A DNA stretch of 64,000 bases, from contig CAUHNW010000016.1 in NCBI GenBank assembly GCA_959607825.1, positions 15,731 to 79,730 of the forward strand, read 5' to 3'. Positions 35,098 to 42,921 of the stretch are shown here, piece by piece. The position numbers and the translations under genes are program-made. The DNA comes from HGM13006 sp900757695. Lineage in GTDB: Bacteria; Bacillota; Clostridia; Oscillospirales; Oscillospiraceae. Position 1 is the stretch's first letter. Every line of letters starts with the position of its first letter. A model generated the notes under the pieces. That model worked only from the letters and a program-made list of their open reading frames with translations, was not told the origin of the DNA and made no database searches.

Positions 35098-36624
35098 ATG
35101 CAAAAAATCGCAAAATTCGCTTCTGTCAGCGTTCTCCCGCTGCTCTCAGTGCTGCTGACCTGTCTCTATCCCTGTGTTTTCCTATACGCCCATAATGCTG
35201 ACGAGGCACCCTTTGCCTCGCTCTTTCCCTTTTTCGGCGTGTTCCTGCTGAACGGAATGATCTTTCTGGTGCTGTTCAGCCTCCTGTTTTGGAGCATCAG
35301 CCGCGGTGCCTTCTTTGCGGATCTGTGTATGCTGGTGGTCATCAATTTCACCATGCTCCAGACCCTGCTGCAAAAGCACTGGGAGTGGCTCACCCCAAAG
35401 ATGCTGCTTTTCTTTTTTGCCGCTGTGCTGCTGACTGTACTGATCCTGCTGATCTGGAAACGGCCATCCATGAAGATCGCCTGTATGCTTTTGGCCTTGA
35501 CCTTCGGCGCTCTGACGGTGCTCAGTCTGGGACTTGCCGCCATAACCAAGCTCACAAACCGCAGCTCCGACGATACGCTGGAAGCCTATGAGACCTACGA
35601 GCCCCAGACCTTTTCCGCTGCGCATCCCAACGTCTATTATTTTCTCTTTGACGGCTATGCGGGGCCGGAGTGCCTTCAGCACTACTATCAGTACGATAAC
35701 GAGCCGTTTCTCCAAGCTATGGAGGACAAGGGGTTCACCGTTTCCCGCACCAGTCATAATTTTGAATCCCTGAAAACCGTCACCATTGTGCCGAACCTGT
35801 TGAATCTCAACTATGTGGTAAAAAAGGACATGTCCACCACCCAGAAGGATGCCCTTCTGGAAATGCCAAATCTCTTCCGCACCTTTAAGGACAACGGCTA
35901 CCAGATCAATCTCTGTAATCACCTCAATTATATTGGCTCCACCGGCTGCAACATGCTCACCACCGATCAGTCCCAGCGCACCATCTCCGATTTTCTTTTG
36001 AAAAACAGCATCTACTGCCAGAGTAAGAAGATCAAGGATATCCTGAATGCCTACATCAAGGCCGACTATGTGGAAACCTATACCGGCCCCCTGTTCAACG
36101 CCATGGATGCCGAGCGAAATTGCTGGAAGCATACGGGCGGCGTCCCCACCTTTACCATGGGCTATCTCCAGTGTCCCCATGCCCCCACCATTCTGGACAA
36201 AAACGGCAAGCTGGTAGACAACTACGAAAATGTCGGTTGGCAGTGGGATCGTCCGGAGCTGTATTTGGGGCAGCTGCAATACATCAGCAGCTTTATTCTG
36301 GAGCTGGTCACAACGATTCAGGAGCACGATCCCGATGCGCTGATCATCGTCCAGTCCGATCACGGATCCCGTCAGGCCAACCATTTCTATGACATGGGCA
36401 TCTGGGATACCTATGATCCCACGGTGGAAAACCCCTATATGCAAAATACATTGAATTGCGTCTACTATCAGAACCAGTCCTTCGCCATTGAAGGTGAAAC
36501 CGGCATCAACTCCCTGCGCCTGATCCTCAATCAGGTCTTTGGCACGGATTATGCATCCATCAAGCCCCACAAGTATGAAAAGGGTCGCTTTGATACCCAC
36601 CCCAGAGATGAAGCGCACGGATAA
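35098..36624 (+). CDS. Membrane-anchored sulfatase-like hydrolase/transferase
   Basis: A 508-residue protein: four or five hydrophobic segments in residues 1-155, then a large domain of the alkaline phosphatase/sulfatase superfamily predicted to face outside. Visible signatures are YYFLFDGYAG (first metal ligand) and IIVQSDHGSR (second metal site). The overall plan resembles lipoteichoic acid synthase and phosphoethanolamine/phosphoglycerol transferases. No Cys-x-Pro-x-Arg sulfatase maturation motif is seen, so a Thr-nucleophile transferase is more likely than a true sulfatase. Its ribosome site is weak. It is monocistronic, between tandem promoters and a terminator. Confidence 0.8.
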   Translation: MQKIAKFASVSVLPLLSVLLTCLYPCVFLYAHNADEAPFASLFPFFGVFLLNGMIFLVLFSLLFWSISRGAFFADLCMLVVINFTMLQTLLQKHWEWLTPKMLLFFFAAVLLTVLILLIWKRPSMKIACMLLALTFGALTVLSLGLAAITKLTNRSSDDTLEAYETYEPQTFSAAHPNVYYFLFDGYAGPECLQHYYQYDNEPFLQAMEDKGFTVSRTSHNFESLKTVTIVPNLLNLNYVVKKDMSTTQKDALLEMPNLFRTFKDNGYQINLCNHLNYIGSTGCNMLTTDQSQRTISDFLLKNSIYCQSKKIKDILNAYIKADYVETYTGPLFNAMDAERNCWKHTGGVPTFTMGYLQCPHAPTILDKNGKLVDNYENVGWQWDRPELYLGQLQYISSFILELVTTIQEHDPDALIIVQSDHGSRQANHFYDMGIWDTYDPTVENPYMQNTLNCVYYQNQSFAIEGETGINSLRLILNQVFGTDYASIKPHKYEKGRFDTHPRDEAHG

Positions 36625-36629
36625 AAATT

Positions 36630-36660
36630 GGCTGCTGCAATTTTCTTGCAGCAGCCGATT
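36630..36660. terminator. Bidirectional intrinsic terminator
   Basis: GGCTGCTGCAA (36630-36640) pairs with TTGCAGCAGCC (36646-36656), flanked by A and T runs. Confidence 0.88.
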
Positions 36661-36669
36661 TTCTTTTCA

Positions 36670-37371
36670 TTACATATGAAAGCGTCTGCGTACTTCCTCC
36701 CGGAGAGAGGGCACCCGGCGCACCACGATCAGTGGGATCATCAGCGCCACTCCGATGGTCAGCACCACCAGCGACCACCTGGGCTCCCATACCCCGTGAA
36801 AATACAGGTCACAAAACAGCTCGATTCCCACCGGAAAGAACCCGGCAGCGCCGATGAGAATCGTGATGGTAGACAGAATGCTTCTCCCCCGCCGCAGAGG
36901 CAGCAGAACAGCCAGAAGCTCTGCCCCAAGCCAGATCATGATGGGCAGCGCCACATGCACATACCACGTGGAAACCCCATGGAGATTCCACGCAATCGCC
37001 AGCACATACACAGCCACCGCCGCCATATCCGCCAGCAGCTGGATCACCGGACTGAGCCCCCGCCGCAGCAGCGGCGGCACCAGAAAGATCCACAGCATCA
37101 CCGCCGCACCGATGATATAAAGGCTCCACCAGCCTGCCCGCAGGAACAGATTCAAAATGCCGCAGCACACTGCCGCAGAGGCCAGCATGGCCGAGATCAG
37201 CACCGCCAGCTCCCACTTTGCCGTAATGGGCACCTCCTGCCGCTCCGGCGGAAAGGGGCGCGGGCGATCGTGATCCACCGGCTGTCGGGGATTCTGCACC
37301 GGTGTATGACACAGGGGACAGCGTTCCGCCGTAGCGTCCAGCTCCACCCCGCAATTGACACAATAGGACAT
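36670..37371 (-). CDS. Zinc-ribbon membrane protein (DUF6320-like)
   Basis: A 233-residue protein with an N-terminal zinc ribbon (C4-x2-C7 ... C-x2-C, YCVNCG and CPLCHTP), a Pro/Arg-rich linker, and six or so membrane segments from about 50 to 220, ending in a basic tail. It resembles a family annotated as DUF6320; this name is from memory and unverified. AGGAGG overlaps the stop codon of the upstream acyltransferase gene, so the two are translationally linked and probably work together. Confidence 0.78.
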   Translation of the reverse strand: MSYCVNCGVELDATAERCPLCHTPVQNPRQPVDHDRPRPFPPERQEVPITAKWELAVLISAMLASAAVCCGILNLFLRAGWWSLYIIGAAVMLWIFLVPPLLRRGLSPVIQLLADMAAVAVYVLAIAWNLHGVSTWYVHVALPIMIWLGAELLAVLLPLRRGRSILSTITILIGAAGFFPVGIELFCDLYFHGVWEPRWSLVVLTIGVALMIPLIVVRRVPSLREEVRRRFHM

Positions 37372-37380
37372 ATTAGCCTC

Positions 37381-38664
37381 CTAAGTATTCCGATTGGAGA
37401 TCACCTTTACATGGATCCCCGCCTGAACCAGATGGGTAAAAAACAGCCGTTCCGTCTCGCTGGATACACCGGTGCCCGCAAAGGTCACCTCCAGCGTATC
37501 CCCATAGCTGATGGAAGCACAGTGGGGCGAAGGCCGGGTGGCCTGCCCCAGTATCACTTCCATTCGCTCAATATACGGCTCCATGGCTCCCGGCACCCGG
37601 AACGGCCCCGGGTTGGTATAGGTGGCCGTATAGGGACGCACCCCCAGCTGCTGATAGGAAAAGGCCATCACCGGCTGCTTGAGAAACATGGGGATGATTT
37701 GCAGCAGCCGGTTCCGAGTAAACTTCACATTGCCGGTGAGGACCGCACGCATCTCCTGACGGCTCAGATGCAGATTCATATAGCTGTGCACATACCGGAT
37801 GATCTCCTCCAGACTGTACTCCCCCAAGCTGGGGTCAATACATGGGCGCACGGTCAGGATGAAGTTCCGCAGGGTTTCCGATGGGAACCAGCTCCGAAGA
37901 TTGATGGGGATTGCCAGCGCCACAGGCCGAAGATGATGGGGATGCTCCGCCGCCTGCTTTTCCAGCAGGCTCAGCAGCAGCACCGCCGTCAGATACTCAG
38001 TCAGGGAGGCCCCGTGGGCCTTGGCCCGTGCTTTGACCTCCGCCACCGACATCAGCCCCATGGTCACATTTAATGTATAAAACGGCTCCGCCGCACTGAC
38101 ATTTGGATAAGCGGTTGCCTCCAGCTTTCCCCGAAGCACCCGTTTCCCCGCACAACGGCCATAGGCGTCCTCCAGTTCTTCGGGCTTCGGCGGCTCATCC
38201 ACATTCAGGATGGACGGATCCGGTGGGATCTCCACCCCCATCTGCCGCAAGTACTCTGCCAGAATCGTCCGAAAGAAGGTCAGTGCACCTGCGCCATCGG
38301 AAATGGCATGGAATGCCTCAAAAGAAATTCTGTTTTCATAGTAGTAAAATCGAATCAGCCAATCGTTATCCTGCTTTTCCCGGATGGGCTGACAGGGGTT
38401 GGCAATATCTGGCTTCACAAAGGGGCCCGGCTTTTCGTTGGGCTCAAAATAGCACCAGAAGGCGCCCTTCCGGATCCTTACCCGAAACCCCGGAAAGCGG
38501 GGCATGGTGCGATCCACCGCTTTTTGCAGCTTCTCCGAATCCACCGGCTCTTTCATCACCGCAGAAAAACGATATACCGGCGCATACTTTTCCTTTTTCA
38601 GCGCCGAATACAGCACCCCCGCATTGTCCAATCGGTACCAGTCCGCATTTTTCTTCCGTGCCAT
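37381..38664 (-). CDS. Condensation-domain-type acyltransferase
   Basis: A 427-residue protein of the chloramphenicol acetyltransferase / condensation domain / alcohol acetyltransferase superfamily. The active-site motif HxxxDG is present as HAISDG in SFEAFHAISDG near residue 130, and the C-terminal half has the expected floor-loop region. There is no carrier protein or NRPS module nearby, so a stand-alone ester- or amide-forming enzyme, perhaps acting on a lipid or alcohol, is more likely. The start at 38664 follows GGGGGAG. It is the first gene of a two-gene operon with the zinc-ribbon membrane protein. Confidence 0.82.
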   Translation of the reverse strand: MARKKNADWYRLDNAGVLYSALKKEKYAPVYRFSAVMKEPVDSEKLQKAVDRTMPRFPGFRVRIRKGAFWCYFEPNEKPGPFVKPDIANPCQPIREKQDNDWLIRFYYYENRISFEAFHAISDGAGALTFFRTILAEYLRQMGVEIPPDPSILNVDEPPKPEELEDAYGRCAGKRVLRGKLEATAYPNVSAAEPFYTLNVTMGLMSVAEVKARAKAHGASLTEYLTAVLLLSLLEKQAAEHPHHLRPVALAIPINLRSWFPSETLRNFILTVRPCIDPSLGEYSLEEIIRYVHSYMNLHLSRQEMRAVLTGNVKFTRNRLLQIIPMFLKQPVMAFSYQQLGVRPYTATYTNPGPFRVPGAMEPYIERMEVILGQATRPSPHCASISYGDTLEVTFAGTGVSSETERLFFTHLVQAGIHVKVISNRNT

Positions 38665-38729
38665 GGTCTCCCCCCTTCCGCAGATTATTATACTCCACCG
38701 GCTTTCCGGTGGCAACCTCTTTCTTATGC

Positions 38730-38770
38730 AAAAGCGGCCGTCCCAAAATCAATTCTGAGACAGCCGCTCT
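38730..38770 (-). terminator. Terminator of the lysine ABC operon
   Basis: On the minus strand GAGCGGC-GTC pairs with GAC-GCCGCTTTT across a 20-base loop. Confidence 0.7.
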
Positions 38771-38787
38771 ATTGCTTGTTAACTCCA

Positions 38788-39528
38788 TCAGCCGTTCAAA
38801 AAGCGGCTCAGGAACTCTCTGGTACGGGCCTGCTGGGGATGCTCAAACAGCTCCTTGGGGCTGCCCTGCTCGCAGATCACGCCCTCGGACATAAACACCA
38901 CATGGCTGCATACGTCCCGTGCAAAGGCCATCTCATGGGTCACCACCAGCATGGTCATCCCCTCTGCGGCCAGATCCCGCATGACCGACAGCACTTCTCC
39001 CACCATCTCGGGGTCCAATGCAGAGGTCGGCTCGTCAAACAGCAGCACCTCCGGCTCCATGGCCAGTGCCCGGGCAATGGCCACCCGCTGCTTCTGTCCC
39101 CCGGACAGCTGCTTGGGTCGGGCGTTGATATAGGGGGCCATGCCCACCTTTTCGAGATACTGCATGGCGTTCTCTCTGGCCTCGTCCTTCTTCTTTTTCA
39201 GGACTTTGGTCTGGCCTACGATACAGTTTTCCAGCACCGTCATATTGGAAAACAGGTTAAAGGACTGGAACACCATGCCAACCTTTGCCCGGTAGGCAGT
39301 GGCCTTCATACCCTTTCCACTGATTTTCTGGTCGTGGAACAAAATCTCGCCGCTGGTGGGCGTCTCCAACAGATTGATGCACCGGAGCAGTGTTGACTTA
39401 CCGGATCCGGAGGCGCCAATGATGCAGGTCACGTCTCCCTTGGAAACCGTAAAGTCGATGTCCTTGAGCACCGCATGGGCGCCAAAGGATTTGGAGAGAT
39501 GCGCTACCTTCAAAATCTCGTCTGCCAT
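38788..39528 (-). CDS. Amino acid ABC transporter ATPase (probable lysine importer)
   Basis: A 246-residue ABC ATPase of the polar amino acid uptake family. Walker A GASGSGKST, the LSGGQKQR signature and Walker B VLLFDEPTSALDPE are all intact, with the H-loop in VVTHEMAF. It drives import through the permease encoded one base upstream. It is the last gene of the binding protein-permease-ATPase operon under a lysine riboswitch. Confidence 0.95.
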   Translation of the reverse strand: MADEILKVAHLSKSFGAHAVLKDIDFTVSKGDVTCIIGASGSGKSTLLRCINLLETPTSGEILFHDQKISGKGMKATAYRAKVGMVFQSFNLFSNMTVLENCIVGQTKVLKKKKDEARENAMQYLEKVGMAPYINARPKQLSGGQKQRVAIARALAMEPEVLLFDEPTSALDPEMVGEVLSVMRDLAAEGMTMLVVTHEMAFARDVCSHVVFMSEGVICEQGSPKELFEHPQQARTREFLSRFLNG

Positions 39529-39529
39529 A

Positions 39530-40381
39530 TTACCGCCCCCTCTTCATCTGGATCTCATCATGTTCCGGACTGCGTTCGTCAAAATTGCTGCCCTTGCCGG
39601 GATGATTCAGCATGCCAGCCGCCGGAGTCAGCTGATCTCCTGCTGCCAGTGTATAACTCTCCTGTCCATCCAGCTTCTTCTCCCACATGCGCAGCAGCAG
39701 GGAGGCGATCAGCGTCATGCAGAGATAGCCCACCATTTCCAGTGCTGCGGAGGGGAAATAGAGATAGGTGGCACCCACCACGCCACGATGCACCGCAAAG
39801 AAATCCGTAAAGGAAATAATGAACATTACGGAGGTATCCTTCACATTGATAATGAAGTTGTTGCCGATCTGGGGCATAATATTCCGCAGCGCCTGCGGCA
39901 GGATCACATAGAGCATGGTCTGCACATGATTCATGCCAATGGCCTTTGCTCCCTCGGTCTGTCCGGGGTCAATGGACAAAATGCCGCCTCGAACGGTCTC
40001 CGCCATATAGGCGCCGGTATTGATGGATACCACCAAAATTGCCGCTGCCCATACATTGGAAAACTGTACCTGCTGATTGGTGAAGTAGGGCAGGCCGTAG
40101 TACACAAACACCGCCTGCAGCACCATGGGCGTTCCCCGGAATACCTCCACATAGACCCGAACGATCACCCGGATCAGCGCCAGAAAAAACCGCTTGACCG
40201 GATGGTCGTTTTTGCTGTGAGGAATGGTCTGTAGGATGCCGCAGATAAATCCGATCAGGCAGCCGATCAGCGTTGCCACCAATGCCAGCATCAGTGTATT
40301 CTTTATGCCGTTTAAGTAGGAGCTTCCGTATTTGCCCCAAAGCTTTGCAATATCTGCGCCCAGCTGCGCAAGCTGTTCCAT
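39530..40381 (-). CDS. Amino acid ABC transporter permease (probable lysine importer)
   Basis: A 283-residue inner membrane permease of the HisM/GlnP family, with about five membrane segments and the ATPase-docking EAA loop (GAKAIGMNHVQTMLYVILPQ). The start at 40381 follows AAAGGAC; the upstream ATG at 40414 has no ribosome site. It has an unusual hydrophilic C-terminal tail of about 45 residues (from near 240) rich in charged residues. The ATPase gene follows after one base. A GC-rich imperfect hairpin lies in 40415-40468 and may reduce expression relative to the binding protein. Confidence 0.93.
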   Translation of the reverse strand: MEQLAQLGADIAKLWGKYGSSYLNGIKNTLMLALVATLIGCLIGFICGILQTIPHSKNDHPVKRFFLALIRVIVRVYVEVFRGTPMVLQAVFVYYGLPYFTNQQVQFSNVWAAAILVVSINTGAYMAETVRGGILSIDPGQTEGAKAIGMNHVQTMLYVILPQALRNIMPQIGNNFIINVKDTSVMFIISFTDFFAVHRGVVGATYLYFPSAALEMVGYLCMTLIASLLLRMWEKKLDGQESYTLAAGDQLTPAAGMLNHPGKGSNFDERSPEHDEIQMKRGR

Positions 40382-40468
40382 GGTGCATACCGTCCTTTCT
40401 AATTTTTCAGACATGAGGGGCGAGAGGATCGCTGTCCCCCCGCCCGGCTGAACTATGTCGTGTCGTGC

Positions 40469-41407
40469 TTATTCGCCTACCGGCTGAATGGCAATGGCCT
40501 CGGCCATAATGTCATTGAAGTCATCGGCCGTCATGCCCTCCAGTGCGCCGTTGATGGCATCCACCAGTGCGGTATTGCCCTTCTTTACAGAAATACCGAT
40601 GTTGACATTCTCAGCCCGCTCCTCATCGGTGAACTGGAAATCGCCGTCTGTGCCGGAGAAATCCAGAATCTTCATATCCGGGTAAGCTGCCACTGCGCCC
40701 TGTGCCGTGGGCATGTCCGTGCAGATGTAATCTACCTGATTGCTCTCCAGCGCCATGAGCATAGCAGGCGCCGTCTCAGAAGCGGTGAGAATGTTGGCAT
40801 TCTCGATCTGGGGCAGGCACTTATCATACCAGATGGTGGCGATCTGCGCCGTGCAGGAGCCGCCTGCAAGATCCGCAATGGACTTGGCGTCTGCATACTT
40901 GCTGTCGGACTTGGTGACGCAGACGATGGTGGCGTAGAAGTAGGGGCCTGCAAAGTCCACCTGCTCTGCCCGCTCGGCGGTCATGGACTGCCCGGCAATG
41001 GCTGCGTCAATGGTGCCGGTCTGCACTGCGGGAACCAGAGAGTCCCAGTCAGAGCGGATCACCTCCAGCTGCCAGCCGTTGGCCTCACAGATTTTCTTGG
41101 CGATCATGATGTCATAGCCGTTGGCATACTCGTTGGAGTCCTTAATGGGCACAGCCCCATTGCTGTCGTCGGTCTGGCTCCAGTTATAGGGGGCATAGGC
41201 GCACTCCATGGCCACGGTAAACACGCCGTCCTCCAGCCCGGGAATGGCAGCACTTTCGGCACCGGAAGCAGCCGTCTCAGCGGCAGTGGTGCTTTGCTGC
41301 TCCGATGCAGCCTTACTGGATGCGGCGGCAGAGCCTTCGGAGCTGCCGCAGGCAGTCATGCTCACTACCATAGTAAGAGACAGCAGCAGTGCAATGAGTT
41401 TCTTCAT
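40469..41407 (-). CDS. Amino acid-binding lipoprotein (probable lysine importer)
   Basis: A 312-residue extracellular binding protein of family 3 (polar amino acids). A lipoprotein signal peptide ends in the lipobox MTAC with Cys at 20, followed by a Ser/Ala/Thr linker to about 55. The ligand domain contains SWDSLVPAVQTGTIDAAI, the typical Asp-ligand region, and ICTDMPTAQGAVAAYP. As first gene behind a lysine riboswitch it is most likely a lysine binder. The ATG at 41407 follows GGAGG. Confidence 0.93.
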   Translation of the reverse strand: MKKLIALLLSLTMVVSMTACGSSEGSAAASSKAASEQQSTTAAETAASGAESAAIPGLEDGVFTVAMECAYAPYNWSQTDDSNGAVPIKDSNEYANGYDIMIAKKICEANGWQLEVIRSDWDSLVPAVQTGTIDAAIAGQSMTAERAEQVDFAGPYFYATIVCVTKSDSKYADAKSIADLAGGSCTAQIATIWYDKCLPQIENANILTASETAPAMLMALESNQVDYICTDMPTAQGAVAAYPDMKILDFSGTDGDFQFTDEERAENVNIGISVKKGNTALVDAINGALEGMTADDFNDIMAEAIAIQPVGE

Positions 41408-41450
41408 AGTGATCATCCTCCATTTTCTAGTGTATGGGATTGCATAAACA

Positions 41451-41487
41451 AAAATCAGCCATGGATACCTGTGCGCATCCATGGCTG
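41451..41487 (-). terminator. Riboswitch-controlled terminator
   Basis: On the minus strand CAGCCATGGAT pairs with ATCCATGGCTG, followed by ATTTTTG; it lies between the lysine riboswitch and the first transporter gene. Confidence 0.88.
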
Positions 41488-41516
41488 ACCATTATACCGG
41501 TTCCGATACTGCCATG

Positions 41517-41685
41517 CTCATAGCGCTCCACAGAATTGTGGCAGTCCGGCGGATGTTCTCCGACGCCCCAGGCAACAGCTTGCAGGTACAACACTGTCCC
41601 TTCGGCGGCATTCCCTTTCCCCGGGATCGGATACCTGTCCTTGATCCCGGCTACTGATGTTTGCCGCACCTCTATTCGCATTGTT
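41517..41685 (-). promoter_or_regulatory. Lysine riboswitch (L box)
   Basis: Read on the minus strand, the conserved L-box elements occur in order: AATAGAGGTGCG (41665-41676), CAGTAGCC, a stem-loop with GGATCaagg, GGGAATGCCGCCGAAG (41600-41615), CTGGGGCG, GGACTGCCACA and the closing GAGCGCTATG (41520). It is followed by a strong terminator and an amino acid ABC operon, so lysine should switch transcription off. The match is to the known consensus by eye; no covariance search was possible. Confidence 0.88.
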
Positions 41686-41696
41686 ATGTTGAAGGT

Positions 41697-41725
41697 ATCA
41701 TAGCACCATCCTGCATGGCTGTCAA
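41697..41725 (-). promoter_or_regulatory. Promoter of the lysine-riboswitch operon
   Basis: On the minus strand a perfect TTGACA (41720-41725) and TATGAT (41697-41702) with a 17-base spacer. Confidence 0.82.
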
Positions 41726-41782
41726 GGTCTCCCGATCATTTTGGGGCTTTGACGAAACAGGGCCCTTCTTCCCCCAGAAAAA

Positions 41783-42775
41783 CTAGGAATTTTGACGTGT
41801 GCCGCAGCCTCTTCCCCGGCTGCTGTCCGGACTGGGCAGCGCCTGCGTTCTGGGGCGGTCTCCGCAGCCGCCTCTGTCCCCGCTCCGTTCCCTGCGCTCC
41901 CGGGCTTCCTCTCTGTCCCGATCTCCGCTGCGCTCCCGGCTCTCTCCTTCTCCGCAGCCGCAGCTGCACCGGTTCTGTCCCTGCCGGCAGCTTCCGCAGA
42001 CCCGCTGCTGGTCGGATTCCGGGAAGAATGCCTGCACCGGGAACTGCATTCTGGAAAATGCCTCGCAGGGATTCTCCGGCATACCGCATCCCTGATCACA
42101 GCACGCCTTCTCCGGCATGCAGTAATCATAGCTGGGGATCAGCAGCTGCGTCTGCCGCTCCATGCGGATCAGGCTGAACTGTCCCAGTGTTACGGTGAGC
42201 ATCCGGTTCATGCCGCTGAACACCAGCCCGCCATCAAAGGCCGCTGCCACCGTTTCCGGCAGCTCCTCGCCCTGACAGCTGCAGGATGGCCGCTTACAAT
42301 GGCACACGTCCTGAATTTTGGCCCGCAGGATCACCGGGTCAATGGCCTCTACCACTGCTCTGGGCTGCTGGCTGGTCTCCTGGGTTCCATCGCTGGCAAA
42401 GATCTGCGCACAGGCTTCGCCGCCATACAGGGTCACCCGTTTATTGAATACCGCCAATCCGTAGATGGTTGCCGGGCGAACCGCACAGAGCACCGCATCC
42501 GCAATGATCCGATAGTAGTATTGAATGTTGACGCAGTAGTAGCCCTCCCGGTATCCCATGGGCTCCGTCTGCACCTCTGCATAGAGCAGCTCTGCCGACC
42601 GAGCCTTCACGCTGCCTGCACACTCCAGCGTCTCCTGACTATCCTCCGTCAGATAGACCGCCAGATCCTCCATGCAGTCCTGATCCCGGCAGGCATCCAT
42701 GATCTTCTGAATGCTGACACAAACCGCCTCTCTGACATTTCCAAAGTCAGAAACGGTATTCATGCAGTCTTGCAT
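41783..42775 (-). CDS. Cys-rich conserved hypothetical protein with charged tail
   Basis: A 330-residue protein beginning MQDCMNTVSDFGNVREAVC. Residues 1-235 look like a folded domain with CRDQDCMEDLAVYLTE, QIFASDG and many beta-type segments; from memory, Clostridia carry a family with this VREAVC...CRDKDC pattern and no assigned role. Residues 210-280 add Cys pairs (CHCKRPSCSC, CCDQGCGMPENPC), then CSCGCG. The last 50 residues are a Glu/Arg/Asp/Gly low-complexity tail. A spore coat or wall-associated role is a guess only. AAGGAGG precedes the start at 42775. Several overlapping frames exist in the tail region but only this one has the start signals. Confidence 0.75.
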   Translation of the reverse strand: MQDCMNTVSDFGNVREAVCVSIQKIMDACRDQDCMEDLAVYLTEDSQETLECAGSVKARSAELLYAEVQTEPMGYREGYYCVNIQYYYRIIADAVLCAVRPATIYGLAVFNKRVTLYGGEACAQIFASDGTQETSQQPRAVVEAIDPVILRAKIQDVCHCKRPSCSCQGEELPETVAAAFDGGLVFSGMNRMLTVTLGQFSLIRMERQTQLLIPSYDYCMPEKACCDQGCGMPENPCEAFSRMQFPVQAFFPESDQQRVCGSCRQGQNRCSCGCGEGESRERSGDRDREEARERRERSGDRGGCGDRPRTQALPSPDSSRGRGCGTRQNS

Positions 42776-42870
42776 GATTCTCTGCCTCCTTGCTTGCAAA
42801 TTCGGATTGCTTCCAGTGCAGTCTATGCCCATGGGGGAATTTGGTGTATTTTCTCCGAGGCTTCCACAGC

Positions 42871-42908
42871 GCAAAATCCCCTGGCGCAGCAACCTGCGCC
42901 GGGGGATC
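42871..42908 (-). terminator. Intrinsic terminator after the fourth flavoprotein gene
   Basis: On the minus strand ATCCCCCGGCGCAG pairs with CTGCGCCAGGGGAT, then TTTGC. Confidence 0.82.
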
Positions 42909-42921
42909 ATTGATGTCTGGG

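Noticed and set aside
36628..38073. 481-codon plus-strand frame rich in His, Gln, Arg and Pro
   Set aside because: Antisense to the zinc-ribbon and acyltransferase genes; composition is that of a shadow frame and it begins in a terminator.
41722..42177. Several Arg/Pro/Ala-rich frames overlapping the Cys-rich gene's tail
   Set aside because: The low-complexity tail opens all frames; only the frame from 42775 has start signals and a folded N-terminal domain.
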